Source of the DNA: Caprimulgus europaeus
Taxonomy: Eukaryota > Chordata > Aves > Caprimulgiformes > Caprimulgidae
Length of the DNA: 64,000 bases
NCBI GenBank assembly: GCA_907165065.1
Contig: OU015532.1
Span: forward strand, 35,630,339 to 35,694,338
Direction: 5' to 3'
Position 1 is the stretch's first letter. Every line of letters starts with the position of its first letter. Positions 63,491-64,000 of the stretch are shown piece after piece. The notes beneath the pieces are model-generated. The model was not told where the DNA came from. It was given only the letters and a program-made list of their open reading frames with translations, and made no database searches. Made by a program: the position numbers and the translations under genes.

Positions 63491-64000
63491 GGCTGCATCT
63501 AGGTAAGATACTTATGTGCACAGTTACATCATGTGAAATCTTGCTTTTGCATATACCTGTTCTCTGGCTAACCAGAAGGAATAAAAACCTTCAGCATGAC
63601 ACTACTTTAGTTGTTTCTTTTTTCCTTTAGGAAGAATAAATTAAAACCTTTTCAAACTTGTATTCTAAGAAGTAGCACTAATGTACCAAAATTGGCTATG
63701 TTTTAAAACATTTTCTATTTTTTGCTAATTAAAGCCTTAGTTTTCCAGACATGCTACAATACAAGTCATTAATACAGGAGAGACATGCACTCTACTTTGC
63801 TTGGCAAGTCTCAGATCATAAAACTCCTTAACTGTATTTTACACCTACAGTCTTCAAGCCTTGGCAGACAGTTTACAATGAGGAGATCTGAAAGTGGGTA
63901 AAATTTCTGGCATTAGACTAGAGTGTAGTGTTTAAAGCTCAGATCCACCAGCAAGCTGAAACATGGTTTAAGAAGGATAACTTTGTTGTTTTTTCTCACA
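63491..64000. other. Unique AT-rich sequence to the window edge
   Basis: Nothing recognised; the left part may still be decayed CR1. Confidence 0.4.

Noticed and set aside
1..64000. Prokaryotic features, CRISPR arrays, tRNA and rRNA genes
   Set aside because: No spaced direct-repeat arrays, cloverleaf-like A/B boxes or conserved rRNA segments were seen. The repeat content is that of a bird nuclear genome.

Overview
The window is non-coding, AT-rich vertebrate nuclear DNA, almost certainly from a bird. The main evidence is a set of chicken-repeat-1 (CR1) LINE copies, several ending in the CR1 3' terminus (short direct repeats of the type ATTCTRTG). There are also long terminal repeats of avian endogenous-retrovirus families, recalled from general knowledge of bird genomes. 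I found no bacterial features: no operons, ribosome binding sites, CRISPR arrays, rRNA or tRNA genes. The LTR types suggest a neoavian bird rather than a fowl, but that is inference.

Layout. 1-13.7 kb is mostly unique sequence, with one ancient repeat near 8.9 kb and a small GC-rich patch with a CArG-type site near 10.7 kb. Four solo LTRs follow: 13760-14582 (+), 19451-20605 (-), 29325-29621 (+) and 46386-47398 (-). Each has TG...CA ends and 5-bp target-site duplications, three perfect and one with a single C/T difference. None has gag, pol or env next to it, as expected after LTR-LTR recombination. CR1 copies lie on the plus strand at 22755, 25705, 26773, 37254, 43214, 46055 and 59150, and on the minus strand at 15083, 38393 and 62915. 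The copies at 26.8 and 43.5 kb are nearly identical and therefore young. Those at 38.4, 59.2 and 62.9 kb are old and heavily decayed. Weak ancient amniote repeats appear near 8.9, 21.9, 54.2 and 58.6 kb.

Coding content. No open reading frame matches a host protein I recognise. The longest frames are antisense or frame artefacts of the LTRs, remnants of the CR1 reverse-transcriptase C-terminal region, or chance frames of about 60-130 codons. The best candidate for real gene structure is at 28039-28660: a strong splice acceptor, about 70 open codons, a stop overlapping AATAAA, and a second AATAAA placed just before an A15 run. It could be a terminal exon, the 3' end of a retrocopy, or chance. 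The window may be intergenic or lie within a large intron; the sequence does not decide this.

I did not find an undescribed biological system. The most informative items are the complete boundaries and target-site duplications of four solo LTRs, a roughly 47-bp tandem array inside one of them, a near-identical pair of young CR1 copies, and a few compact palindromes.
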